Of a stretch of 28,635 bases of DNA, positions 1-6,363 are shown one piece after another. Source of the stretch: an uncultured Clostridia bacterium (lineage in GTDB: Bacteria; Bacillota; Clostridia; UBA1381); the NCBI GenBank assembly GCA_934454215.1, contig CAKSGG010000028.1, positions 1 to 28,635 on the forward strand, in the 5' to 3' direction. Position numbers and translations under genes: made by a program. How positions within the stretch are numbered: position 1 is the stretch's first letter; each line of letters opens with the position of its first letter. The notes below the pieces were generated by a model. The model saw only the letters and a list, made by a program, of their open reading frames with translations. It ran no database searches and was not told where the DNA came from.

Positions 1-2
1 GC

Positions 3-1721
3 CATACGGCGTCTCACGTACTTGCGCAGGCGGTAAAAAGACTGTATCCTGATGTTAAGCTTGCAATAGGACCTGCGATTGACACGGGTTTCTATTACGA
101 TTTTGATACAGAGCATACGTTTACAACCGAGGATTTGGAAGCAATCGAAAAGGAAATGAAAAAGATTGCAAAGGAGAATTTAAAGGTTGAGCGCTTTGAG
201 CTGCCCAGAGCCGAGGCTCTGGAGCTTATGAAAGATGAACCGTATAAAACCGAGCTTATAAACGAATTGCCGGAGGGCGAAACAATTTCGTTCTATAAGC
301 AGGGCGAATTTACGGATTTGTGCGCCGGACCGCACGTAAATTATACTTCAAAGGTAAAAGCGTTCAAGCTGCTCAGTGCAACGGGAGCATACTGGAGAGG
401 AAACGAAAAAAATAAAATGCTGCAAAGAATTTACGGTACGGCATTTACAAATAAAGACGATTTAAATGCACACCTTGAGGCGCTTGAAGAAGCAAAAAGG
501 AGAGATCATAACAAGCTTGGACGTGAGCTTGAATTATTTACAACAAGCGATTGCATAGGTCAGGGACTGCCGATACTTTTGCCGAAGGGCGCAAGAGTTA
601 TCCAGACCCTGCAGAGATTCGTTGAGGACGAGGAGCAAAAAAGAGGCTGGCAGCTTACCAAAACTCCGCTTATGGCAAAGAGTGACTTATATAAAATATC
701 GGGTCATTGGGATCATTATCTTGACGGAATGTTTGTATTCGGCGACCCGGAAAGTGATAAGGAGGTATTTGCACTGCGTCCTATGACATGCCCGTTCCAG
801 TATCAGGTATTCCTGAACAGAGGACGCTCATACAGAGATTTGCCGATGAGACTTGCCGAAACGTCAACGCTGTTCAGAAATGAAGCGTCGGGCGAAATGC
901 ACGGGCTTATAAGAGTACGTCAGTTTACAATTTCCGAGGGACATTTGATGTGTACGCCCGACCAGCTTGAAGATGAGTTCAGAAAGTGTCTTGAGCTTAC
1001 CAATTTCATGCTTGATACTCTTGGCTTGCGCGAGGACGTAAGCTATAGATTCTCGCAGTGGGACCCCGAAGATACGGAGAAATATATCGGAACAAAGGAG
1101 CAGTGGGACGAGGCACAGGGCGTTATGAAAACCATTCTTGACGATATAGGTCTTGACTATAAGATAGGTATAGGCGAGGCGGCATTCTACGGACCTAAGC
1201 TTGACATTCAGATTAAGAATGTTCACGGCAAGGAGGATACGCTCATAACAATTCAGATTGACCAGATGCTTGCCGAGAAATTCGGCATGGAGTACACAGA
1301 TAAGGATGGTACAAAGAAAAATCCGTATATTATTCACAGAACGTCAATCGGCTGCTATGAAAGAACGCTTGCATTGCTTATTGAAAAGTATGCGGGAGCA
1401 TTTCCGACATGGCTCGCCCCCGTACAGGTTAAGCTTTTGCCGATAGCCGACAGACATATAGAGTATATGGAGGAAATAAAGAGAAAGCTTGCGGACGCAG
1501 GTGTTATACGTACGGAGCTTGACGACAGGAGCGAAAAGCTCGGATATAAACTGCGTGAGGCACAGCTTGAAAAAGTTCCGTATATGCTTGTTGCGGGCGA
1601 CAAGGATATTGAAAACGGCGTAGTTTCCGTTCGTTCCAGAAAAGGCGGAGATTTGGGAAGTATGACGGTAGATGAGTTTATTGCAAAAATAACGGAAGAA
1701 ATCAATACAAAGAGCAGATAA
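3..1721 (+). CDS. thrS: Threonyl-tRNA synthetase, 3' part (N-terminus outside window)
   Basis: Charges tRNA-Thr with threonine in the cytoplasm and edits mischarged Ser-tRNA-Thr. The frame is open from base 3, and 572 residues are visible. Bacterial ThrRS is about 640 aa, so only the N-terminal TGS domain (roughly 70 aa) is missing. The visible part opens with the editing-domain HxxxH motif (His codons at 3-5 and 15-17), and its partner CAGPH follows at 321-335. The class II core follows, with MTCPFQ holding the expected zinc Cys, FRNEASGEMHG as motif 2, and IIHRTSIGCYERTLALL holding the last zinc His and motif 3. The anticodon-binding domain starts near FPTWLAPVQ and ends near GSMTVDEF. The usual MNCPGH and GSLERF motifs appear here as MTCPFQ and GCYERT, so this is a divergent ThrRS subtype. 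The gene ends in TAA, followed 8 nt later by a strong hairpin. No upstream T-box leader can be judged because the 5' end is cut off. Confidence 0.97.
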   Translation, partial: HTASHVLAQAVKRLYPDVKLAIGPAIDTGFYYDFDTEHTFTTEDLEAIEKEMKKIAKENLKVERFELPRAEALELMKDEPYKTELINELPEGETISFYKQGEFTDLCAGPHVNYTSKVKAFKLLSATGAYWRGNEKNKMLQRIYGTAFTNKDDLNAHLEALEEAKRRDHNKLGRELELFTTSDCIGQGLPILLPKGARVIQTLQRFVEDEEQKRGWQLTKTPLMAKSDLYKISGHWDHYLDGMFVFGDPESDKEVFALRPMTCPFQYQVFLNRGRSYRDLPMRLAETSTLFRNEASGEMHGLIRVRQFTISEGHLMCTPDQLEDEFRKCLELTNFMLDTLGLREDVSYRFSQWDPEDTEKYIGTKEQWDEAQGVMKTILDDIGLDYKIGIGEAAFYGPKLDIQIKNVHGKEDTLITIQIDQMLAEKFGMEYTDKDGTKKNPYIIHRTSIGCYERTLALLIEKYAGAFPTWLAPVQVKLLPIADRHIEYMEEIKRKLADAGVIRTELDDRSEKLGYKLREAQLEKVPYMLVAGDKDIENGVVSVRSRKGGDLGSMTVDEFIAKITEEINTKSR

Positions 1722-1722
1722 A

Positions 1723-1752
1723 TCACATGAAATCACCTTGCGGCATAGTATA
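1723..1752 (+). promoter_or_regulatory. Candidate sporulation (sigma-E or sigma-K type) promoter for yunB
   Basis: The terminator loop, CATAGTATA (1744-1752), fits the sigma-K -10 pattern CATAnnnTA and 6 of 8 positions of the sigma-E -10 (CATACAAT). A CACA (1724-1727) lies 16 nt upstream, as expected for sigma-K. TCACATG (1723-1729) lies 14 nt upstream and matches 5 of 7 positions of the Bacillus sigma-E -35 pattern. Initiation about 6-8 nt downstream would skip the 5' arm of the hairpin and leave the ribosome binding site free. The motifs are seen in the sequence, but their use is inferred from Bacillus consensus sequences. Confidence 0.5.
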
Positions 1753-1769
1753 CCGTGAGGTGATTTTTT
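1730..1769 (+). terminator. Intrinsic terminator of thrS that also contains the yunB ribosome binding site
   Basis: Bases 1730-1743 pair with 1753-1766 in a 14-bp stem with two G-U pairs and a 9-nt loop (CATAGTATA). The run of six T at 1764-1769 follows or overlaps the 3' arm. The sequence AGGTGA at 1758-1763 lies wholly in the 3' arm and is the only good Shine-Dalgarno site for the ATG at 1770. Read-through RNA from thrS should therefore hide the yunB start. Confidence 0.85.
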
Positions 1770-2378
1770 ATGCGTATGGGACTTTCGGGAGGACACCGCA
1801 GACGTTGGATTATTGTATTGGCGGTTTTTGCTTTTTGCGCATATTTTGTATTGACGAGATTGCAGCCGTCTTTTATTTCGGCGGCGAAAGAGGCGGCGAA
1901 CAGGGTTGTTGTCGAAACGATACATAAAGATATGGACAAAATCTTACAGGATTATGGCAGCGAAGATTTTTATACGGTTGACGGTGACACATTTATCAGC
2001 AACACTTCACGGATAAACAGGCTTAAATCTCAGATTATAAATACGCTCGGCAAATCGCTGAATGAAAGCGAAACGGTAAAAATTCCGCTCGGAAGTGTTT
2101 CAAAAATTTATATATTGAACGGACTCGGACCGAGTATTCCCGTAAAAATATCTCCGCACAGAACCATTGAAGCAAATTTTGAGGACAGCTTTGAGGACGC
2201 AGGAATAAATTTTGTAAAGCATACGATGTATCTGAAAATATCGGTTGATGTAACGTACAGAGGTTTTTTGATGAATGAAAGCGAAACGGTTACAACGGAT
2301 ATACCGATAATAGAAAATGTTACCTCGGGAAAAGTACCCGAATATTACGGAGGAAATATGGGAGTTATGAAAAACTGA
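1770..2378 (+). CDS. yunB: Sporulation protein YunB
   Basis: A 202-aa protein with one N-terminal membrane helix (about residues 12-29, WIIVLAVFAFCAYFVL) after a basic cytoplasmic start, then an extracytoplasmic alpha/beta domain. The features typical of YunB are the helix followed by LQPSFISAAKEAANRVV, the middle segment VKIPLGSVSKI with ILNGLGPSIPVKI, and the C-terminal VDVTYRGFLMNESETVTTDIPI. YunB is a conserved sporulation protein of Bacilli and Clostridia whose biochemical role is not established. The Bacillus protein is somewhat longer, at roughly 250 aa. The ATG at 1770 follows AGGTGA by 6 nt. The gene is co-directional with thrS but separated by the terminator that overlaps its ribosome binding site. 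Its presence supports a spore-forming host. Confidence 0.88.
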   Translation: MRMGLSGGHRRRWIIVLAVFAFCAYFVLTRLQPSFISAAKEAANRVVVETIHKDMDKILQDYGSEDFYTVDGDTFISNTSRINRLKSQIINTLGKSLNESETVKIPLGSVSKIYILNGLGPSIPVKISPHRTIEANFEDSFEDAGINFVKHTMYLKISVDVTYRGFLMNESETVTTDIPIIENVTSGKVPEYYGGNMGVMKN

Positions 2379-2483
2379 AAGAACGGCTGACAATACAGTA
2401 GGGGGAGGACTTTTACAGAAAGTTTTTTGCGGTAAAATCATTGTCAAGATAAAAAATTGTTACAAAAAATTCATAAAAAACTA

Positions 2484-2512
2484 TAGACATATCTGAAATT
2501 ATCTGATATAAT
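2484..2512 (+). promoter_or_regulatory. Sigma-A-type promoter for the NlpC/P60 gene
   Basis: TAGACA (2484-2489), a 17-nt spacer and a perfect TATAAT (2507-2512) give an 11-of-12 match. The predicted start lies about 85 nt before the ATG at 2605, which is preceded by AAAGGA at 2590-2595. Confidence 0.75.
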
Positions 2513-2604
2513 AATAAGGTATATAATTCTGGGTTGTATAATTGAAAGCAGGGTTTTGTGAACGGAATTATCAGCTATATTAATTTCGGAAAGGACGGAT
2601 AAGC

Positions 2605-5109
2605 ATGAAAAAGGTTATGCCTAAGCTTGGTGCGCTTATAGTAATCGCATTACTTGCGTCGGGCGGAACAGGCTCACTTGCAGCGGATGGTGATGCAAAG
2701 CTTTCGGGGTCAGACGTACTTGACCAAGCAGTTGCTTTATATGAAAAGCTTCAGCATTCGGAAGTTGAAATACCGGCACCGCTTACCGATAAAGGCATAG
2801 ACGAACACCTTCTTAAATCGGTTGTTCTGGGATATGTCAATCTTGATGAAACAGAAACTGCCGCAAAAGCAGCAGAGGTCAGCAAGCAGGACGTTATGAC
2901 CATTCTGTACAAAACCATTATTAATTATGACGGCACATATGCCATTTCTGAAGAAGAAGCAGATGATATACTTAACAATTGTTATGATAACGCATACATA
3001 GATGAAGAAAACAGACTTGCTTATGCTTTTATGATTAAGCAAGGTATAATATCTAATACAGCGGCAACAGAGCCTGATAAAGCTCTGACATGGGATAGCT
3101 GCCGTATTCTTGTAGATTTGGTTTATGATTATTTCATTCAGGAGACGACAATCACGGTTAATGACATACCCGTTACTATGGGCTCTCATGTATCAAAAAT
3201 TACGGAGACTCTGGGCGAGCCGAATCGTATAGACAAGTCGGATTTCGGGTTTGACTGGTATGTATATGATGCCGATTACAGTAAGTTTGTTATGGTCGGA
3301 GTTGAGGGCGACAGGGTATGCGCATTGTATACAAACTCGGATAGCTTTGAATATAACGGTGTAAAGAGCGGCGATGATTTTTCATCAGCAGAAACCGTCG
3401 GCAATCTGAAATTTACGGAGGACGGAGACGGTAAAATTGATTCCGTTTTATATAATCCGCGTTCGGAGGGTCAGGAGGATTCATCTGAAATAAATAAACT
3501 GAGAAGCCGTGAGCTTTTAGACATTGTAAACGCATACAGAACAAAGCATGGTTTGAAAACATATACATTCAGTGAAGAGCTTGCCGATACTGCATGGCTG
3601 CGTTCGGCTGATTTTGCCGGAGGCGGAACTTCCGATGACGCATATCAGCAAAGCGGATATGACATTTTTGCGATTTATAAAAAACTCGTAAAGGAACACA
3701 GTGAGCTGCTTACGGCGGATTATAAGGAAAATACCGCAGCGGGTGTAAGCGCTCCTCTTAATGACAGTGTACTTTACGCATCATTTGTTGTTGATGAATC
3801 CACAAGGATAAGAAGAGATGTTGAACAGGTTAGTAAAACGGATAAGCTTTTTGGTTTTCTTCCGTCCGTAAAGGCTGAAAATGAAGAGAAGGAAAAGCCA
3901 AGTGAACCGATAAATGTGGATTCGGAACCGCAGCTTGAAGAAATTATGCCTGACGAATATGGCGCAGGTGATGATATTGTTCTTGACCTAAAGGAAAAGA
4001 CGGCGGATAAGTATCATCTTGAGGTTTATGACATTGAAGAACAGGCATATGCTGTAAACAGCTATATCACAACTAAAGATACATCGGTTTCCGTTCCGGC
4101 AGACCTGCTGACGGAAGGAAAGGATTATACGGTTAAATTAAGCTCCGTTGCGCCTGACGGAGAAGAGTTTCCGTCCGAAGAACAGTTTGTAAGCTACGGT
4201 TCGGCATACGAAACGGGTATTTCGATTATAGGGCCGTCGTCGGACAAGGAATACACAACCGATAACGATTACATAGCATTACAGTGGAACAGCGAACTGT
4301 ACCATGATTTTTATGTAGACGTATATAATTCGGACGGTGAATTGGTTGTAAGTACAATTGTAGAGGACGAAAATTCGGCGATTATACGAGGCGTTGACCC
4401 GGGCGACTATTATGTTTATGTTACGGCTTTGCGCCGCGGTACGATAGTGGAAAAGGCGCAGGATATGATAAATGTTCATATTACAATGCCTGAGCCGGTT
4501 ATAAATGAGTTTATTCTTGATAAAGATGATAAATATTACTTTGTCTATGAAGATTCTTCACTCGGAGTTCTATACTTCTATGATGAAGAACTTGTAGATG
4601 TGGAAGAAAACGGAAAAACTGTTAAAAAGAAAAAAATAATTCAAAAACAGGTAAAGTCAACAAAGGCATACAGAAATTTGGCGCAGTACCGTGATAAACC
4701 CGAATACACAACCGGAGACACAACGCCAAGGGTTAAGGCAAGCGAAAAGGGAACTGCAATAGTTGAAAAAGCTAAGCAGTATATGGGAGTTCCTTATGTA
4801 TGGGGCGGCTCAACCCCTGCCGGCTTTGACTGCTCCGGACTGGTACAGTATGTTTTAAATTCGTTGAGAATACAGGTATCGCGTGTAACCTATACACAGA
4901 TTAACGACGGAACGGCTGTTACAAGAAGTGAACTTGCACCGGGCGATTTGGTATTCTTTGCCAATAACGGAGATGTTCATCATGTCGGAATATATATCGG
5001 AAATGATGAATTTATACATGCGCCTCATACGGGAGACGTTGTAAAAATAAGCTCGCTTAATGAGGCATATTATGCGAAGGAGTATTGCGGAGCAAGACGT
5101 GTATACTAA
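2605..5109 (+). CDS. Secreted multidomain NlpC/P60 peptidoglycan hydrolase with CAP-like region
   Basis: An 834-aa exported protein. Residues 1-27 are a signal peptide ending near SLAADG. Residues about 35-190 are helical and resemble degenerate SLH-type repeats. Residues about 190-250 (MGSHVSKITETLGEPNRID) match the N-terminal CAP-associated domain. Residues about 298-395 resemble a CAP/SCP domain, but the usual His residues are absent, so it is probably inactive. Two beta-sandwich (Fn3-like) regions cover about 455-650. The C-terminus (about 710-834) is a complete NlpC/P60 cysteine peptidase with catalytic Cys743 (FDCSGLV), His793 (HHVGIYIG) and probably His805 (FIHAP). NlpC/P60 enzymes usually cut D-gamma-Glu/diaminopimelate bonds in wall peptides, which fits the meso-DAP-type MurE in this window. 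Its cleavage site and role (growth, separation or sporulation) are not determined. It appears monocistronic. Confidence 0.87.
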   Translation: MKKVMPKLGALIVIALLASGGTGSLAADGDAKLSGSDVLDQAVALYEKLQHSEVEIPAPLTDKGIDEHLLKSVVLGYVNLDETETAAKAAEVSKQDVMTILYKTIINYDGTYAISEEEADDILNNCYDNAYIDEENRLAYAFMIKQGIISNTAATEPDKALTWDSCRILVDLVYDYFIQETTITVNDIPVTMGSHVSKITETLGEPNRIDKSDFGFDWYVYDADYSKFVMVGVEGDRVCALYTNSDSFEYNGVKSGDDFSSAETVGNLKFTEDGDGKIDSVLYNPRSEGQEDSSEINKLRSRELLDIVNAYRTKHGLKTYTFSEELADTAWLRSADFAGGGTSDDAYQQSGYDIFAIYKKLVKEHSELLTADYKENTAAGVSAPLNDSVLYASFVVDESTRIRRDVEQVSKTDKLFGFLPSVKAENEEKEKPSEPINVDSEPQLEEIMPDEYGAGDDIVLDLKEKTADKYHLEVYDIEEQAYAVNSYITTKDTSVSVPADLLTEGKDYTVKLSSVAPDGEEFPSEEQFVSYGSAYETGISIIGPSSDKEYTTDNDYIALQWNSELYHDFYVDVYNSDGELVVSTIVEDENSAIIRGVDPGDYYVYVTALRRGTIVEKAQDMINVHITMPEPVINEFILDKDDKYYFVYEDSSLGVLYFYDEELVDVEENGKTVKKKKIIQKQVKSTKAYRNLAQYRDKPEYTTGDTTPRVKASEKGTAIVEKAKQYMGVPYVWGGSTPAGFDCSGLVQYVLNSLRIQVSRVTYTQINDGTAVTRSELAPGDLVFFANNGDVHHVGIYIGNDEFIHAPHTGDVVKISSLNEAYYAKEYCGARRVY

Positions 5110-5120
5110 TCAACACGAAA

Positions 5121-5380
5121 AATAAGCGGCGTATCTCATCCCGAAGTCAAGCACTTGAAATATCAGTATATGTCGGCGGCTTGACAACGGGCGACCTGCT
5201 TGCTTCTTTTCCGTTTTAAATTTAGAAGAAAATAAGCGTTGCATCTCATCCCGAAGTCAAGCACTTGAAATATCAGTATATGTCAGCGGCTTGACAACGG
5301 GCGACCTGCTTGCTTCTTTTCCGTTTTAAATTTAGAAGAAAATAAGCGTTGCATTTCATCTTAAAGCCAAGTACTTGAAC
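5121..5380. repeat. 110-bp tandem repeat with internal hairpin, 2 full copies plus a decayed third
   Basis: Copy 1 (5121-5230) and copy 2 (5231-5340) differ at only a few bases. A third, partial and diverged copy begins at 5341. The period of 110 is not a multiple of three and no ORF runs through, so the repeat is non-coding. Each full copy can fold into CCCG, a 2x2 AA/AA internal loop, then the 7-bp stem GTCAAGC/GCTTGAC around a 26-nt loop (arms 5140-5152 and 5179-5191; second copy at +110). This block fills most of the gene-free stretch 5110-5458 between the NlpC/P60 gene and the next gene. No promoter or classical terminator with a T-run was recognised in it. Confidence 0.9.
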
Positions 5381-5458
5381 ATATTAATTTAGGTTTTGTG
5401 CGGCTTGCTTTATCTGTATCAGATTTATGCCGATTTACACGGCGGAATGGAGATTAAA

Positions 5459-6118
5459 ATGAAAAATAAGACATATGCGGCAAAGGCGTGTACTAATAAA
5501 TCTTATCGCAACCGCAGCGGTATAATGATTGGACTTTTGAGTGTACTGTCAGTTTTATCGGCAGTAATGCTTATTATAGATTTTATAAGCGGAAAGGTTC
5601 TCTGGGGAATATTCTGGCTTATTGCGCTTATACTCGCACTGACATATGTTATTATAAGAGTTAATTCGGTTTATCCGACATATATAGCAACCGATAAAAA
5701 GTATGTTTATATGAAAAATTGGGTAAACGATTTTCTGCCGTATGCGGCAGATTGCAGAATTAAATTTCTGCGTGAATTTATTCCGGCAAGAACAAAGCTT
5801 ATAAAGATTCCGATTGAGGATATTGCAACGGTATTAATCGGTACTAAGAATTTTATAAAGCGCTGCGGTGAGGATAATGAAGCCTTTAAGATAAATCTTG
5901 AGCCGCTGGAACGCTCAAAGGACTATTATCAGAAAAAAACTGTACAGAGTATGGATTTGATATATATATCAACCTTTGACGGAGAATGTTATTATATGCC
6001 GATTGTGAAGTTTTCGGCAAGAGATGTTTCAAGAGTGCTGCAATTTATACAGCGCATAAATCCTGAGGCAGAGATACGGGTGAACAGTAAGGAGTTCAGA
6101 ATGAGCTTGAAAAAATAA
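5459..6118 (+). CDS. Unknown membrane protein, two N-terminal helices and a cytoplasmic-type domain
   Basis: Not recognised by name. The chosen ATG at 5459 follows GGAG (5449-5452) by 6 nt and gives 219 aa; the frame is also open upstream to a TTG at 5396 without a good ribosome binding site. Two adjacent hydrophobic helices (about residues 22-42 and 48-66: IGLLSVLSVLSAVMLIIDF and WGIFWLIALILALTYVII) form a hairpin. A soluble beta-rich domain of about 150 residues follows (YIATDKKYVYMK, IKIPIEDIATVLIG, MDLIYISTFDGECYYMPI). This layout resembles YcxB- or PH-like bacterial membrane proteins, but that is only a topological resemblance. It is followed by a strong terminator, so it ends its transcription unit. 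Confidence 0.75.
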   Translation: MKNKTYAAKACTNKSYRNRSGIMIGLLSVLSVLSAVMLIIDFISGKVLWGIFWLIALILALTYVIIRVNSVYPTYIATDKKYVYMKNWVNDFLPYAADCRIKFLREFIPARTKLIKIPIEDIATVLIGTKNFIKRCGEDNEAFKINLEPLERSKDYYQKKTVQSMDLIYISTFDGECYYMPIVKFSARDVSRVLQFIQRINPEAEIRVNSKEFRMSLKK

Positions 6119-6121
6119 TTT

Positions 6122-6155
6122 AAAGGGTTGCTGTGCTGACACAGCAACCCTTTTT
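6122..6155 (+). terminator. Strong intrinsic terminator after the unknown membrane protein
   Basis: A perfect 14-bp stem (6122-6135 with 6140-6153) with a 4-nt loop and a T-run follows the stop codon by 3 nt. The A-rich 5' side means it may also work on the minus strand. Confidence 0.9.
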
Positions 6156-6327
6156 GTGACTGATTGGTATATCTATACGCTGATAGTTAATTTCATGTAC
6201 GGTTCAAAAATTTGAATTTTGTGAAATCTATAGCTTGTTGAATACCGAATACATTGGTTTCTTTTTGGAAAGTACAGTATTGATAAATTCAGTTATGGCA
6301 TAAAGCGTGCGGTCTGCGTTTTTTTAT

Positions 6328-6358
6328 GCAAAAATAAAAGGGAGCGTAAAGCTCCCTT
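6328..6358 (-). terminator. Intrinsic terminator of the glucosaminidase gene
   Basis: On the minus strand, AAGGGAGC and GCTCCCTT (6338-6345 and 6351-6358) form an 8-bp stem with a 5-nt loop, followed by TTTTATTTTT. It lies 5 nt after the stop codon of the minus-strand gene. The stretch 6156-6327 between the two converging terminators shows no gene. Confidence 0.85.
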
Positions 6359-6363
6359 GAGGT

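Noticed and set aside
864..1925. Long minus-strand open frames opposite thrS (864-1337 and 1344-1925)
   Set aside because: They lie antisense to a well-conserved gene, have no ribosome binding site or recognisable motif, and have Cys/Tyr/Arg-rich compositions typical of reverse-frame translations.
2399..2430. GGGGGAGG ribosome-binding-like run and a weak ACTTT/AAAGT hairpin with T-run after yunB
   Set aside because: No start codon follows the purine run, and the hairpin has only a 5-bp A/T-rich stem, too weak to call a terminator.
5121..5380. CRISPR-like repeat structure
   Set aside because: The repeats are 110 bp, directly adjacent, and have no unique spacers between short repeats; no cas genes are nearby.
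5396..5458. Upstream TTG extension of the unknown membrane protein
   Set aside because: It lacks a ribosome binding site, while GGAG sits 6 nt before the ATG at 5459.
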